From Angiostrongylus vasorum (lineage: Eukaryota; Nematoda; Chromadorea; Rhabditida; Metastrongylidae): DNA of 64,000 nt. Location: NCBI GenBank assembly GCA_018806985.1, contig JADANN010000059.1, positions 20,154 to 84,153 on the forward strand. The letters run 5' to 3'. Numbering within the stretch: position 1 is the first letter of the stretch; the number at the start of each line of letters is the position of its first letter. Positions 42,200 to 53,478 of this stretch are shown here, piece by piece. The notes beneath the pieces are model-generated. The model worked only from the letters and a program-made list of their open reading frames with translations, had not been told where the DNA came from and ran no database searches. A program made the position numbers and the translations under genes.

Positions 42200-42541
42200 T
42201 GACCCATCTTCACGTCTGCTGTGCAAATCCCAGCACTTCTCACATTCGATTCGTTTCCTCGCATCCATCGCCCACGAAGATTTTCCCCCCTTTTTGCGTG
42301 TGGTTTCACTTGCTGCTTCAGAATTTTCATTTCACCTTGAAGTCGTAGAAAGTTGGTCAAGTCTACCTGGACTCCTGAGATAGCCAGTTCGAAGCGTTCA
42401 TTGGATTGCAGAGTGTGATTTGTTTTCCACAGACGTACCAATTTCCCAACGAGGATGAGAGGCCAGGTTGGCCCGGAGAGAAATCGAACTCTCACCATGC
42501 TCGTGATGACAGACATTACTACCACTATGCTATGCGCCCCT
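42200..42541 (-). mobile_element. Variant tRNA-derived SINE (minus)
   Basis: On the minus strand it starts GGGGCGCATAGCATAGTGGT (A box TAGCATAGTGG) and has GAGAGTTCGATTTCTC (B box). Then come GGCCTCTCATCCTCG and GGGAAATTGGTACGTCTGTG, a weak match to the reference SINE body. The tRNA-like fold is poor in the T arm, so it is a SINE head, not a tRNA gene. The rest of the body differs from the main family and may define a second subfamily. Confidence 0.7.
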
Positions 42542-42544
42542 AAT

Positions 42545-43360
42545 GCTATTATTTATGAAAATTATTACTCCTGCTTATTGTGTCTTCAATAGTAGTGTTG
42601 CTATTATGCTGTCACTGCTTAATATAGTAATTTGCTCTCATTGGATGTGGCATAAGCTCTTCAAAAACACAATAGGCATGGTGTATCGGCTAATCGGCAG
42701 TGCTATACTATCTTTTGGACAGTTATTTTAGTTGTTACGAAAAGTCCAGATATCTTTTTTTTAGATGTTATTCATTCCATTCCAGTCCGCTTGACGTAAA
42801 GCGATGCACTTGCGATGAGATGCGATCGGCTTCCAGTGTCTTTCCAATTTTCGCATGACCCTAAGACCTTAGCGGAATGTCAGTATTCTCAGTCTCCATG
42901 CTGTCATACTGTCTCCTTCGAGATGAAGCAGTAATCGAGCTCTATTTTCGCCGGCACTTGTGTACGCGAACTATCGCGTACGTATTGAAAGGTCGTAGTG
43001 AAAAATAGTTCAAAATCTCGACTTTCGCGCGAATCGATATTATCGAGACATTTGCTAAAAACTAAATTCTAATATTAAAATGCTTCACTCTTCTCATTGC
43101 TCATATATCTTTCGCGGTGTGACTTCAGCAAAAAGCAACATTTCGCTAATTTTTATAACTTGTTAACTTTCCTTGATGAACCTCATGAGATATTGTTCCA
43201 GCCTAAAATTTGTCGATGCCAACCATAGATATTCGTGGAGTTGATGTAGCGTTACCGTATTCTTCTTATAAATGTCAGCTAGCATACATGAATAAAGTAA
43301 TCGAAGCGCTTGACATGGTATGTCTACTTATTGATTTTCATTTTATATGTCTATTTCGAA
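42545..43360. other. No gene seen
   Basis: A 62-codon hydrophobic ORF (42543-42731) has no further support; the remainder lacks coding or repeat signals. Confidence 0.45.
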
Positions 43361-43645
43361 GGAGGTGCGTATAGCACAGTGGTTAGAGGTGCCCTGCAAT
43401 AAGCACATGGTCCCCCTGTTCGATCTCCCTCCCCAGGCTCACCAAGCTTTCCATACCTCTTAGTCGATAAGCTGGTACCAGACCTATTCGGGAGGATTGC
43501 AGCACTGACTCGATATATCGGTAGGCAACCTCGAGTCAAAGTATAGACCATAAATGCATTCAAGTCACCTCTAACGATGATCGATCACGTCGAACTCATG
43601 GCGCATCCCTCATGGATTGATCGTTGCTGAAGACTTTATCGCATA
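43361..43645 (+). mobile_element. tRNA-derived SINE (plus), diverged
   Basis: A box region TAGCACAGTGG, B box region GTTCGATCTCCC, then CTCACCAAGCTTTCCATACC, GCTGGTACCAGACC, CGGTAGGCAACCTCGAGTC and CATGGCGCATCCCTCATGG. It is the most diverged full-length copy. Confidence 0.85.
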
Positions 43646-44309
43646 TCCCTTGTATGAATTCTAAAAATCACTAAACATTGGTACTTGAACTGATTAATTT
43701 AAGGGTTCATACACTACTTAGGAGTATCCAGCTGGAACGGGTAAAACTTTATCACTGCTCTGTTCTACGACGGTATGGGTACAAAAGAACAGGCCGTTAT
43801 TCGAATCGACACCGATAGCCAGATTTGGTATTCGTATCGTTAATGTCACTTCAAGCACTTCGCTATCATTGTTTTTCATCACTTCACTTTTTGGTTATTG
43901 TTCTCAACGACATGGAGTGTTACCTTTACGAATTTACTACTGCTCGCCTAGTCACCGTCATCTAGCACAAGTGGTCCGCGAGTTGAATAAAACGATGTAT
44001 AAGGAGTAGGCAGATTAGCGTTTTCCGTTCGCTATAGGCTTTTTTGATTCTTGTTTTTTTTTGAACCTTCCGTACCACGTTGCTCGGCACTCAAGAACAA
44101 CTTTGCACCGTGTAAAGGTGTGTTCTGATGATGTTTCGTAGTTTTCACTGTTAATCAGTGACCAGCCTCTATTGCAGGCTGCTGTGTATCTCTGGATGGT
44201 CTCAAGACGGAGCTGTCAATACTACAATAAATGAAATAGCGGGTTGTTTTTGATTTCAGTAGTTTTAATGACAAAATGTTTTGCTTAATAGTAAACCACT
44301 CCAGCTCCG

Positions 44310-44615
44310 ATGTTAGTAAGCACCGCTGTTCGGTTGTTTATGTTTTGTGACCCCATAATGTCGTACATAGATAAGCGCTCTTTCCAGAAACAAAAAAGAA
44401 ACAGCTGCAACGAAGTAATCGCTGAGGGCGGTGGTGCTCCTGATATCGAGGGTATGATTACTATTAGACGGAAACATGGGTACATCTTCCTATTTTTACA
44501 GCTGCTGACTAATTCACTATATTTTCTCATTGTTCTGCTTAGTTACGGAACAACGCCACAGGTCTTGATTATTCCGTCAAATGTCCCGTCGATTCATATT
44601 CAATTTGCTGATTAA
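44310..44615 (+). CDS. Hypothetical membrane-like ORF
   Basis: A 101-codon frame with two hydrophobic segments (VSTAVRLFMFCDPIM and YIFLFLQLLTNSLYFLIVLL) around a basic loop (DKRSFQKQKRNSCNEVIAEG). It could be part of a receptor or a spurious T-rich frame. A shorter antisense frame exists. No family motif is visible. Confidence 0.25.
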   Translation: MLVSTAVRLFMFCDPIMSYIDKRSFQKQKRNSCNEVIAEGGGAPDIEGMITIRRKHGYIFLFLQLLTNSLYFLIVLLSYGTTPQVLIIPSNVPSIHIQFAD

Positions 44616-45080
44616 CTTAATCATTTGGTATAAATTTAACCTGCATATTAACCTGTGGTTATGCGACAGCCAGCTATGGTTAGGCCTATAACACAGCAAT
44701 GTCCGTTAATTCTTCGTGAACCAGTATTTTGTCAGTTTATTTGCTCCTAAGAAATTAAGAGAGCTAGTCTGGTTCGAAGTCATGGTCGGGCTGCTTGTAA
44801 GACAACCACCTGGATCATCTGTAGTCCCGTTGATCGTCAAGTGACTTGAGCGGGCGCCATTAAATCTTCTACTTTCCCTGTCGCGTGCAAGAGTAGCCCA
44901 GTGGGTTCTGCTCGCCCTAGGGAGTCGTTGGGCATCATACTTCTCTTCTAGGCTTTCGTGAAGGACTCTGGCCATCGGGACCATGGTCTTCCTGCAGTGC
45001 GTTTAACATCCCGATGAATCCAGTGCTAACGGCTCTTGTCCATCGGTTGTCATTCATACGCATTACGTGTCCGGCCCACC

Positions 45081-46802
45081 TTATCTTCGATTGTTTGGCG
45101 TACAGAACGGCATCTTTGATTTTTTGATCGTCGACGCAGATCGGAGCTTCGGATTACATCCCTTACTTGTGTCAGCGGGATACTCCTTGTATCGCCTTTT
45201 CGAATACACGTTCGACAACGCTGAGTGATCTTTCATCCTGCTTACGCAGCGACCAACTTTCTGACGCATACGTTAGGGTAGGAAGTACCGTTGAGTCGAA
45301 AAGGTAGGCACGGAGTCTGGTTCTCTTCACTACATCCTCGATGCTCTTGAAAGCTCCCCAAACCGCTCGTTTCCTTCTTCATCTCTGGAGTTAAGTCGTT
45401 CATCATATTGATTTCCCTGACCTAGATAGACATAGCTGGAGCATTCGGAGATATTCGTTCCGTTGAGCATGAATGGGGCATGCGAAACCAATCAGTTCTT
45501 CATGAACATCGTTTTTGTGAGAATTAGTTAAAGACCAACCTTTCCACAGGCTTTATCAAAGCCGCTAAGCATACGTTCCGCTTGGCCAATCTTTGCTGCC
45601 ATAAGGACGATATCATCAGTAAAGCGAAGATGGTGTAATTGCAGACCATCGATTTTCGCTCTCACGTTTCCCCATTCCAATGTTCTCACGACGTTCTCGA
45701 GGGTGGCAGTGAATAATTTTGGCGAGATGGTATCGCCTTGCCTAACCCCTGTTTTTGACGACGATGTTGATATCGTTGTAGAATGACGATATCTTGGTTG
45801 CGAAATCTTTGTAATGCTCACGAATAATCTTCATATACCGAGTAGGGACTTCCTGACTATCAAAGACTTTCATGACTGCTTCTATCTCAATTGATTCAAA
45901 GGCCTTCTTTTAATCGATGAAAATGAGACAGAGCGGTGTTTTGTACTCTCGCGATACTTCAGTTAGTCTCGTTATCACGTGGATTTGGTCCACTGTACTA
46001 AATCCTTTTCGAAACCCTGTTTGCTCACTCGGGTGCCCTTCATCCAGTGTTCTATCAATCCTGTTTAGGAGCACTCGAGTGAAAACTTTGTAGACTTCAG
46101 GCAGCAAGCAGATTGGGCGATAGTTGCTGATATCGTGGAGGTCACCTTTCCTGAACAATAGCACGGTCTTGCTAGTCTTCCATTGAGTAGGGATCTCTTG
46201 CATTCACAGAGGTAACGTGCGAAGAGCCGAGCCAGTGTGTTTACGACGACTGGCGGAATGTTCTTCAGGTGTTCGGATCTCATCATCTCCGGACCTGGTG
46301 CTATTCGATTTTTCACCGACAAGATAGCACGTCGGATTTCGGAAGGGAGAACTGGTGGTAGCAACATGTCCATCCTCCTTTATTTTATAACGGAAGATGG
46401 ACGTGGCTAACGAAGAGATCTGAGTAGTATTCGTGAATTGGGCGTCGGAGTACAATCATCTTGATTTTGTAATTGGCGAAGCTCCGGTGGGCTTTGCGAA
46501 TGCTTTTCCGAGCCTCTGCAGTTTCGACCATAACAACTGCTACTCTTCTCTTTAACATTTTCTTTTATTGCTTGTCTGCACTGTTTTGCTAGTTCGGACG
46601 TTAGTTCACGGTTGCCTGCAGCTCGCGCGATTCCACGCTGGCGTGCTAGCTCTAGTGTTTCTGGAGACTGACGTATCTTAATGGCTTTCCTACTCTCTGC
46701 TTTCATAGGGCTAACGTGAAGATGTTGAATGAACCGATCGTATTCTTCGTTGATGTTATCGACAACGGCATCTTTCCAACAGCCGACTAATGAATTGAAC
46801 AA
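45081..46802 (-). pseudogene. RTE reverse transcriptase, broken
   Basis: Frames in order on the minus strand: the linker with SPETLELARQRGIARAAGN, then LPSEIRRAILSVKNRIAPGP, QWKTSKTVLLFRKGDLHDIS, NYRPICLLPEVYKVFTRVLL, PSEQTGFRKGFSTVDQIHVI and CLIFID followed by an in-frame TAA and KKAFES (motif A, F-x-D-x-x-K-A-F). Then come GVRQGDTISPKLF and LHHLRFTDDIVLMA, where FTDD is the catalytic motif C. The C-terminal THWATLARDRE block follows near 44890. The TAA inside motif A and several frame changes abolish activity. Confidence 0.88.
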
Positions 46803-46911
46803 GTCCCAGTTTATTTTTGGTTTTGGGACTTCGTTTTTTGAATTTAGCGGCTTTTTATCCTTTCAGCGAGAAATGGAATCTTACACGAAGAAGGCTATGG
46901 TCTGATCCCGT

Positions 46912-47588
46912 CTAGAATTTTGGGACCACAGCGACATCGGTTAGACAAACCCTTCTATTTAGTATGATGTGGTCTATTTCGTTACGGTACTCTCCACTGA
47001 GAGGCTTCCACGTCCAGCGTTGAGGGTGCGGCTTCTGGAACTGCGAGTTACAATGGATGGTCTTGGTCGCCAAGATAAACTGAGACAGCCACTCACTCTT
47101 TTCGCGAGGTTCTTCTTGGTCCAATCTTGGCGCTGAAATCTCCAGTGATGTTCCCGAATAATGCATTGTCTTCCCTGTAGAAATTCTTCAAGTCCATTTA
47201 GAACGCCTCGATTTCCTCTTCATTATAGGTTGATTTAGGGGCGTGAACGAAGAAGATTGTTAAAACCGGAATTGATCCACATCTTTTTAATCGTAAACGT
47301 CCGATTCGGGTTGTTAGCTGTTCGAATGAATCGATGTTCATGGACAAACTCGTGTTGACGAGAACGCCTATGCCGCCGACTTCTCCTACTGTCAAATATT
47401 CAGAGGAACAGTTCCTTTCCGGTGTCATAGACGTCGTTGAATGGGTGGCATCGTCTCGTCTCGGCCAGGCCGAAGACGTTGTGCTTTCTTCTTCCTTGCA
47501 TGAGCAAGCCTTCTATCGAGGGCTCGCATGCAAGTGTACGTGCATTGTAGGTACAGATCGTCACCTTAGTTCTTCGTGATCCAGGCAA
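46912..47588 (-). pseudogene. RTE APE-type endonuclease, broken
   Basis: The N-terminus carries TICTYNARTL, where the Asn belongs to the metal-binding site, and FGLAETRRCHPFND with the catalytic-region Glu. Then follow GVLVNTSLSMNIDSF, RIGRLRLKRCGSIPVLTIFF and NEIDHIILNRR with the D-H-containing C-terminal motif. It is split into three frames. In function it would nick genomic DNA to prime reverse transcription. Confidence 0.88.
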
Positions 47589-48505
47589 CTACCACTTGTC
47601 CCGAGATTTTAGCAGCCTCTCTGTACTCGTCCTACCCAATGCTGCCGAATTGGGGCTCTTTCGGGGTCAGGGGGAATGAGGCCTGTTTTTTTTTATTGTG
47701 GCTAGCATTTTGATACCCACGTATAGTTTTCTGGGCTCCGAACGTGGGGTTAGGGTGTACTCATGGGTAGCTTGCCATTCTCTCCCAGAGTAGACCTGGA
47801 GCTTATTTATTGGAGGAGACTCCTAGCCGGCTCCCATATATTTCCGTGTCCCTTGATTGCATTCTTTTGACTGAATTTGCTCGTAGAATACAATCCGCAT
47901 AAGCTTTGAACGCACCCACACAAGCTTGCATGAATACGGCTTCTAGATACAGAAAGTATGTACCATATCGGAGCAGCAGAAACCGGGAGTCCATCCCTGG
48001 ATCCACCTGCGTCTCATGGTTGCATTTGATCCGCGATTAACCCTCTATCCGCCACCTGGGGACGCGCCACGTTACCTCGCGGCTAACCGGCTCGAGATCC
48101 CTTATATTAGAGAGACCCTTGTAAGATAATTATGTCTCGTAATTTTGATATTCATTGTTATACTTGTGGATTTTTTTCGATAGTTGTGCAGTGCGCCAAA
48201 CCGCACAAATTTGCTGTTTCGTGCACTCGTTGAGGGGAATTTGTTCAGTTTGACAATATTTGTTAAGCAGGAGGTCCTTGGGAAGTTACTTCAGGTTATT
48301 CGCTATTAATCATTGCTTCACACACTTTGTGTTGTATCCAGCCGGAGTGAGCGGCTGTTGGCGTGACTCAGGATGTCATGGAATGAAATTCCGAATTTCA
48401 TCCATTCATTGCTCCTAGATTTTATCATTGTTTAGGGTCTGCCCCCTTTTTCGTTGCCCTCATGTGCAAGTAACGACCGAGTTGGTATTGATGCCATTTA
48501 ATTAG

Positions 48506-48787
48506 ATGCTTGATCGCCAATTTAGGAAACTTCATGAAATCGACTTGTTGCGAAGTATTGTTATATTTGACGATGCAGTCGACTTGGTAAGGCTAGAAGC
48601 TTGTACTTTTTTGCATAATGTCGTTCTTGATTTAAAGGAGATTATATGCGAAAGTTTGGCATCGCCAGAGATTTCATCTGTTGATGTTCATCTTGCGATA
48701 CTGGAGACAGAGGATGCAATCGAATGCTTGGGGAAAGAAATTGTGGAGGCATCGATCCAAATAGTTGAGTTTATTAAAAAAAATTGA
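48506..48787 (+). CDS. Exon candidate 1 of an unidentified plus-strand gene
   Basis: An open frame of 93 codons, acidic and helical: FRKLHEIDLLRSIVIFDDAV, then DLVRLEACTFLHNVVLDLKE, ASPEISSVDVHLAILETEDA and IECLGKEIVEASIQIVEFIK. The antisense is closed by many stops. It is the strongest non-transposon coding signal of the right half outside the arms. It ends at TGA after an A-rich run, so the true exon end may be earlier. It starts right after the RTE copy and about 400 bp of AT-rich sequence. Family unknown. Confidence 0.5.
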   Translation: MLDRQFRKLHEIDLLRSIVIFDDAVDLVRLEACTFLHNVVLDLKEIICESLASPEISSVDVHLAILETEDAIECLGKEIVEASIQIVEFIKKN

Positions 48788-49390
48788 ACAGCTTTCAAAG
48801 CAAGTTTTTCTCGGTAAGTGTGCCCTACTTATTTAGGGCGGTCCGTTCGTCTGTAGTCCTTGGGACGCTGATGAAGTAAGGCGATCTCTTTTGCTAGACT
48901 CTAATAACACTCTAGATGTGTTCTATCGTCTTTCGTAAAAATTAAGAAGATCTTCGACGATAAAGAAGGAAGTACTTTGTTAGGTCTTTCTTGGAAGGTA
49001 GACATAGCGTTTTATTTTTCATTTCAACAACTGTTGCTTTTTCCTATTCAAATGGTTATAGATGGTTCCTGCTTTGCAGCTCTTTGAGATTTTTGGAAGT
49101 GTTGGTATATGACATGGCAATGCTGGACGGTTCTCTAAAACCCCTGATGGATATAAGCAGATATCTGCAACAAGGATGTGGGTATTTGTCTCATTGTATA
49201 AAGACAATGATAAAAGATTGATTGTCTTTCAGCAGATTTATACCCTTCTGTTAGCCAGGCGAGGAAAACACGTTGAGCGGATTGGGCGATTCGTTTTTTT
49301 CACTCTACTGCTGCTTGTCAGAGAATGTTCATAAGCTGCTTATTCATGACTATGTAAGTATTTCAGTGTTGAACGTTTATAAACGGTGAA

Positions 49391-49546
49391 ATGGGAGTTC
49401 GCTTAAGGAAGACGGATGTTGTCAAGGATTTGATAAATATTATAACCAATGTTCCCAACATTATAACCTTTATATTTGAAGGAAGAGGAGACGGAATCCA
49501 AACTATCTTCTGTGAGCTACTTAGTATCAGTGTTTTATTACTGTAA
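49391..49546 (+). CDS. Exon candidate 2 of the same gene
   Basis: A 51-residue frame starting ATG GGA GTT: MGVRLRKTDVVKDLINIITN, then VPNIITFIFEGRGDGIQTIF and CELLSISVLLL. The acceptor TATTTCAG lies at 49359-49366, 25 bp upstream. The Ile/Val-rich helical text is like exon 1. A further frame at 48991-49221 (DMAMLDGSLKPLMDISRYLQ) may be another exon between them. Confidence 0.4.
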   Translation: MGVRLRKTDVVKDLINIITNVPNIITFIFEGRGDGIQTIFCELLSISVLLL

Positions 49547-50116
49547 CGAAGACAACCAATATCGCAACGATATATGGCAAAATGTCGCATGTGATGAAAT
49601 TTTAGTGTTTGACGTCGTCCGTTGCTGTGGACACAACGAAATGTGGCGGAGTGCGGACTATTATAGTAGCGGGTAATACCCTACGGAATTTTGATAGAAA
49701 ACTGTGAGTTAGATGGATGTCTTGGTCAACGGTAATTAGTCTTTTTCTTCCAATTCGACTGTTTTCAGAAGCGCGCAATTCCTTCTTCATGAGATTCTGC
49801 AAGTAGTTAAGTTCTTTTTGAAGTGGTCTTGACACAACGATTCACTCCGTTTCACTACTCTGTGAAACTCACACAAAGTGTCCTGTTCGCTTTGCTTAGC
49901 CTCGTTTTCTCTCCTTCTTTTTTCCCTCTTCCACTCTTTTTTTTGTTTATTTTTATTTACTTTTTTCTTGTTAACTCTTTTGTGTGTTTAGGTGGGGAAA
50001 CAACTATGCTATGGGTGTTGCTGAATCTATTACCCCGTCAGCGAAAATTGTTCCCCAAGGTAACCGTTGTAATTATTCTCATAACAACTATTTCCATACC
50101 AGTATTGTCAATATAG

Positions 50117-50268
50117 GCATTCTGGTATTCTCTGCATCGTCGAAACTTATGGATCATCTCATCACAAAGTTCAAGGAGTTGAAAGATTACAGTCAGAAAT
50201 TTCGGTCGAAGACTTACTGGGACCAAACAACTGAAGCAATGCTAGTGGTTGTTGAACCACAAGAGAAG
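50117..50268 (+). CDS. Exon candidate 3 of the same gene
   Basis: Acceptor TCAATATAG, then 50 codons: ILVFSASSKLMDHLITKFKE, LKDYSQKFRSKTYWDQTTEA and MLVVVEPQEK, then the donor GTCAAT. A GT-AG intron of about 70 bp (50269-50338, ending ATCTTCAG) leads to a further frame containing SQMARARFTFTRCAQNE or, one base over, VRCTSGFVGTGTVKC. Which frame is correct depends on the splice. Confidence 0.45.
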
Positions 50269-50500
50269 GTCAATTCTGGCTATGTCTCCTTTTTTGCCTA
50301 TGCCTTATTTTTGTTATTTAACTGCTACGACTATCTTCAGTCCCAAATGGCACGAGCACGATTCACGTTTACTCGTTGTGCACAAAACGAACACAGTGCG
50401 ATGTACTTCGGGGTTTGTGGGGACAGGCACTGTTAAATGCGTGAAGGTTTTTCAGTGCAATGGAATACTACTGTAATGTAGAACTCTTTGTTGAACACAG

Positions 50501-50676
50501 ATCATCGAAGAAGGTATCGCCTTCTCTGACGCATGTTCTCCAGCTGTTGGCGTCATTGGCATACCTAATCCACCATTAAGGGATATTCGTATCCTTTCAA
50601 GACTACGCCACTTATGAAAGATGTCATCGAGAAGTGCAGGAGCAAATCTGGTACTTCCTTAGTGTTTGATACGTAA
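50501..50676 (+). CDS. Exon candidate 4, with one frame change
   Basis: TTGAACACAG precedes IIEEGIAFSDACSPAVGVIG, IPNPPL, then a one-base shift to KGYSYPFKTTPLMKDVIEKC and RSKSGTSLVFDT with TAA. Both halves are protein-like, so there is an indel or sequencing error near 50577 in an A-containing run. The Cys residues are well separated. This may be the C-terminal part of the gene. Confidence 0.4.
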
Positions 50677-51227
50677 TAATGTGTCATTTCGCAATATTTT
50701 TTTTGGTTTTTTTGATAAACTCCATATCTGCTGGCACTTGACCACTGCTAGGAGCCTCCATTACCTGCGGACTGGTGTGATACAGAACAGTGTCGCACAG
50801 TGAAGCAAGCGGTAGGACATGTGCTACGACATGTGAACGACTTTGGGGTGGTTGTTTTGTTAGATGAGAGGTAGGAACTTTACTAGAGGTAGAACAGATT
50901 GTTTGAAAATATAGGTACATTCCTGGTCTTCGGTTTAGCGAAAACGCAAAGCCAGTGTTCGTAATGATCATTTGGCAGTTCGCACAAAGAAATTGCTCTG
51001 TTTGCAAAAATTTCCATAACGATCTGGCACTAGTTCAGATTTGAGAGGTGGATAACTGTGTATTTCCCATCGTTGATGGCGGTATCAATCAATGTATTCG
51101 ATGATGGATCGCAGTTTCTGTCAGCAGTAACGCATTTTTTTGCGCAGAGGAAGAAGGAAACCACAGTAAGATCTCGTTCATACAAGTGTATTTAGAAGAT
51201 TACTTCAATGGGAACAATATTTTTCAG

Positions 51228-51315
51228 AAATCCATAACCTCGTTGGCAGCTCCTGCTAAACGCGCAAACGAAATGCCTGTCACAACAAGGAGTCGCTCGA
51301 CTACTGGTACATCAA
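51228..51315 (+). CDS. Short exon with ideal splice sites
   Basis: An 88-bp block between ATATTTTTCAG and the donor TCAA|GTGAGT. In one phase it reads KSITSLAAPAKRANEMPVTT then RSRSTTGTS, a basic Ser/Thr-rich tail-like text. An upstream frame ending KKETT|GTAAGA at about 51166 may be the preceding exon. It is unclear whether it belongs to the gene at 48500-50680, which has a stop at 50676, or to the next gene. Confidence 0.4.
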
Positions 51316-52116
51316 GTGAGTTACAAAAAAAGAGCATGTTGGCGTTCTTCCGTTTTTATTAAGAAAAAAGGACAAAAAATAAGAAAACGATGTAAGTCGA
51401 GGTCTACTAGCAAAAGGGTGAAAAAGAGCACAAGAGCGTGAAACATGCGCAGTTAGTAAACTGGATATATGGAACAACATGAGAATAACAAGATCAAGCG
51501 CTTAGTTATGTTTAGTCGCGGCTATCAGTGCAGCATTCTCCTCCTCCTAAAATAAACAGTTCTACGGTCGAAGTAATGAAGTCCGCTTTTTCCTGTTTTT
51601 TCTGCACAAATATTCTGAACTAGGATCATATAATGACAGGTTCATATGCTTTCGATTTCTGTGCACATTAGTTTACATGTAGATTTTCGATGCTCGAAAT
51701 GATTCTTTTCACATTCCTAGTCATAATATCAAAATTGAACCTGAACCTGTTTGCTATTATTTCAACTCCATAACTTTTGTCTGCACAGAAATTATAGAAT
51801 AAAATTTTTCGACCTTTTCGAAAAAATACTTTACTACTTGGTTAACCAAGTATAGTATTCACCACATATGCCACTTCAAGAGCAAGGAGAACTAAAACAT
51901 CTTTTCAAGTCTTGAACGCCCAAACATAGACTTCGTAAGGCGAAGATCATCTGATATAACTCGAATAACGCCATAGCACTGCATTAGGTTGCAACAGTAA
52001 GCCAATACCACGAATAAGGAGTAGGTGAAAGGAGGTCCAGCAACAAATCAATTCTCGACAACTTTTCTAGTATACAAGCAATTTACTGTGCTGCATAAAC
52101 GCACTAGCTTCCACTG
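51316..52116. other. No gene seen; contains an 18-bp perfect palindrome
   Basis: TACTTGGTTAACCAAGTA lies at 51835-51852. No ORFs of note. Confidence 0.5.
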
Positions 52117-52368
52117 GTGCATTCTCTACAGCTCACCTTTCAAGAGGATTTTTGCTTCTTCTATTTTCATCGCTCAAATAGTCAAGCAATGACAAGAAAT
52201 GCTGGTGTCCAGAAGGAATCCTCGTTAGATGGAACCAAATTTTCCTCTCACCTAATCGGGACGGTACCTACTTGCAGTGAAGGTAGTCCTAACACGGCTG
52301 CTCGAGAAATTCAAAAAGCACCAGACTCAAACAGCATTCAAAACATCAACCAGGGAAGAAAACATTAA
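52117..52368 (+). CDS. Hypothetical hydrophilic ORF
   Basis: An 83-codon frame; after residue 25 it is polar and Ser/Asn-rich (NAGVQKESSLDGTKFSSHL, then REIQKAPDSNSIQNINQGRK). ACCTTTCAAGAGG upstream might be an acceptor. No motif. Confidence 0.25.
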   Translation: MHSLQLTFQEDFCFFYFHRSNSQAMTRNAGVQKESSLDGTKFSSHLIGTVPTCSEGSPNTAAREIQKAPDSNSIQNINQGRKH

Positions 52369-52454
52369 ATCTCAAATCAGCCTTTGAATGCGTGCACAAA
52401 TCCGACAACCCGATAGGTAAATGTTGTATGATTCAATCACAAGAACGTTAAGAG

Positions 52455-52555
52455 ATGAGAATGAGCAAAACTCGGCAGCCTCAAGTGGGCTTCGAAGCCG
52501 CGATAAACCCTTTTCGGAGGTTCAACTCCTATCCTTCACACCAACCGAGGAAAAT
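52455..52555 (+). repeat. Short repeat shared with 62300-62430
   Basis: The order CTTCGAAGCCGCGAT, then GGTTCAACTCCTATCC and CACACCAACCGAGG parallels TTTCAACCCGCGATTG, GAGCTCACGTTCTATGC and CGCACCAACGGAGG at 62355-62425. The GGTTCAACTCC text resembles a pol III B box, so this may be a decayed SINE, but no A box is clear. Confidence 0.35.
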
Positions 52556-53478
52556 AATGGGCAGTAAATAAAAGTTGGAAATAATGTTGGAAGATAACTA
52601 AACGAATAGAAACAGTGTTGGCAAACGCACAACACATAGCGCTAGGACATCTAAGCAAATAAATAAATAGAGGAAAGTTTTCTTCCTTCTCATAGGCTCG
52701 CTGGTCTGTCCGTCGCATAAGAAGAACTTGCTGTGTACTTCAAGTCCACCTGACACAGCCTCGCCATGTTTTAGAACTTTCATATCCCAGTATAGTTCCA
52801 GTCCTGCGATTATCTGCAACTTTCAGACATATCATGTCTCACTACTATTAATATGTGTCTGCCAACGTGAAATATTTAGCGGAGTGGCGTGGACGAAAAA
52901 ATTAGACGGAAAACGATGAATAAGAGTTAGTACCGTGTAAACAAGCTTAAATAGCTTTAATTTGTACAAGCAATTATCACCTGATCAATGGAAGAGTCGA
53001 TGGAGGCACGTGGCCGAAATCGCAAACTATTTTCAGATTTGGACAAATTCTTCCTCGTTGGTACAGTCTAAAATCGCTGTCATTCGGAAATATCCCGCAT
53101 CCGTCCTCCTTCTCGTAGACATGATAACCTATATGTAGACTGAATGCAAATTGACAAACCTTTTTCACTATTTAACAAACAATATTAAACAAAAACTTCC
53201 GATATTTTTCGATAAGTACAGGGTTATAGAGGGAAGACCACTCCTTGTCGCACGATGCGCAGATATGCTTTTTTGACGTGTTCTGCTGTAGGAATTTCTG
53301 CTTCGATAATTAGTTCCCTGCTCGAGATAGAGCCAACACTAAGGAGTGAATTACTTTATGGTAACTGTATACAGAGAATCAACGCATATTGCTGCGAGAA
53401 TGTCAAATAAAGGATGATGTTAGGCGGATCTGCTTATTTGTTAAAGGATAAATAAAAAGGATAAATAGGCACTAATGA
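52556..53478. other. No gene seen
   Basis: Small ORFs on both strands (52598-52819, 52728-52919, 52977-53168) without splice support or recognisable text. Confidence 0.4.

Larger units (their letters stand above)
44812..48105 (-). mobile_element. RTE-clade retrotransposon, near full length (minus)
   Basis: A copy of about 3.3 kb, the usual length of RTE elements. In minus-strand order it has a 5' leader starting GGATCTCGAGCCGGTTAG at 48105, an endonuclease (47588-46912), a linker (46802-46407), a reverse transcriptase (46373-45528), the C-terminal region (45269-44850) and a 3' tail of CAGATGATCCAGGTGG type at 44812. All ORFs are split by frameshifts and stops. It serves as the reference for the truncated copies at 1, 8392, 10995, 14805 and 38262. 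Confidence 0.93.

Noticed and set aside
42470..42541. tRNA gene
   Set aside because: A and B boxes are present but the T arm and acceptor stem do not pair well, and the sequence continues into a SINE-like body.
51835..51852. Perfect 18-bp palindrome as a transcription-factor site
   Set aside because: An isolated AT-rich palindrome is not enough evidence for a site and no gene start is nearby.
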